Shown: piece by piece, positions 46,596 to 46,622 of the stretch
Position numbering within the stretch: position 1 is the stretch's first letter
How the letters are laid out: the number at the start of each line of letters is the position of its first letter
Virus record (IMG/VR): IMGVR_UViG_3300033429_000008
Coordinates: 1 to 46,622 of that record
DNA from: a virus
DNA: 46,622 nt
Direction: 5' to 3' (one strand)
Made by a program: the position numbers and the translations under genes
Notes under the pieces: model-generated
The model's database searches: none
What the model was told of the DNA's origin: nothing
The model's input: only the letters and a program-made list of their open reading frames with translations

Positions 46596-46622
46596 GCAGG
46601 TGGTGGCGTGGTAGCCTGACGG
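46596..46622 (+). ncRNA. 5' part of tRNA-like unit A, completed by bases 1-81
   Basis: GCAGGTG (46596-46602) pairs perfectly with CACCTGC at 75-81 if the window ends are joined. GGC-GTGGTA-GCC (46605-46616) forms a D-arm-like hairpin with the usual GG in its loop, two bases after the closing helix as in a tRNA. Past the join, the bases around 3-15 give a short stem with a 7-base loop, and TAGTC-TTCG-GACTA near 32-45 makes a variable-arm-like hairpin. GTTG/CAAC (57-70) is a poor T arm. The 108-base total is longer than a normal tRNA. This is the main evidence for circularity. Confidence 0.5.

Overview
The window looks like a complete, or nearly complete, genome of a tailed bacteriophage with a short-tailed (podovirus, T7-like) virion. 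It carries a GpA-type large terminase, a portal of the T7 gp8 kind, scaffold, major capsid protein, tail tubular proteins A- and B-like, a GNAT-like protein and three internal virion proteins, the last 1305 residues long. Shine-Dalgarno sites (GGAG, AAGGAG, GAAAGG) precede most genes, and one protein ends in the EDIPF tip that recruits partners of bacterial SSB, so the host is a bacterium that uses SD sites. The host lineage cannot be fixed from sequence alone. The last 27 bases and the first 81 bases join into one tRNA-like fold (GCAGGTG at 46596-46602 pairs with CACCTGC at 75-81), so the molecule is probably circular or circularly permuted, and the window ends cut through a structured RNA.

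Layout. 46596-46622 plus 1-890: a non-coding tract holding a chain of strong helices, several tRNA-like but with long extra arms (a GOLLD/ROOL-like giant RNA, or an array of expanded tRNA-like RNAs). 897-8403 (+): an early operon of small overlapping genes: zinc-ribbon proteins, HTH protein, two OB-fold/SSB-like proteins, NinB-like and NinG-like recombination proteins, HNH protein, a replication-like protein and a DNA methyltransferase. 8457-11819 (-): a converging block with two tandem paralogues, small proteins and an N6-adenine-type methyltransferase with a DUF4942-like C-terminus. 11820-12210: AT-rich control region with a consensus-like promoter and a strong terminator that together define a small RNA. 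12214-15444 (+): many mini-genes around the small terminase. 15545-43318 (+): packaging, head, tail, glycosylation-type enzymes, fibres, internal virion proteins and lysis-type membrane proteins. 43351-44242 (-): a small membrane protein and a ribbon-helix-helix-like regulator. 44423-46545 (+): a second early-type operon driven by a TTGCTT-17-TATAAT promoter with inverted repeats.

The most unusual feature is in the tail region. A serine-alanine repeat (S-A-S-h, h = I/V/L) occurs on four virion proteins, and the tail-hub (tubular B-like) protein is split in two at a loop. Its N-terminal part (31546-34230) ends in a short S-A-S tag, and its C-terminal part is fused behind about 180 residues of S-A-S repeat in another protein (34493-36199). 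Three glycosyltransferase-like genes, one fused to a ParB-like domain, sit just upstream. I infer that the repeats are assembly or glycosylation modules and that the two hub halves reassemble through them. No DNA or RNA polymerase, helicase, integrase or clear endolysin was recognised, so replication must lean on the host. Other structured leaders include a multibranched element that buries the ribosome binding site of the major capsid gene, and two interleaved 10-bp helices at 44655-44733.
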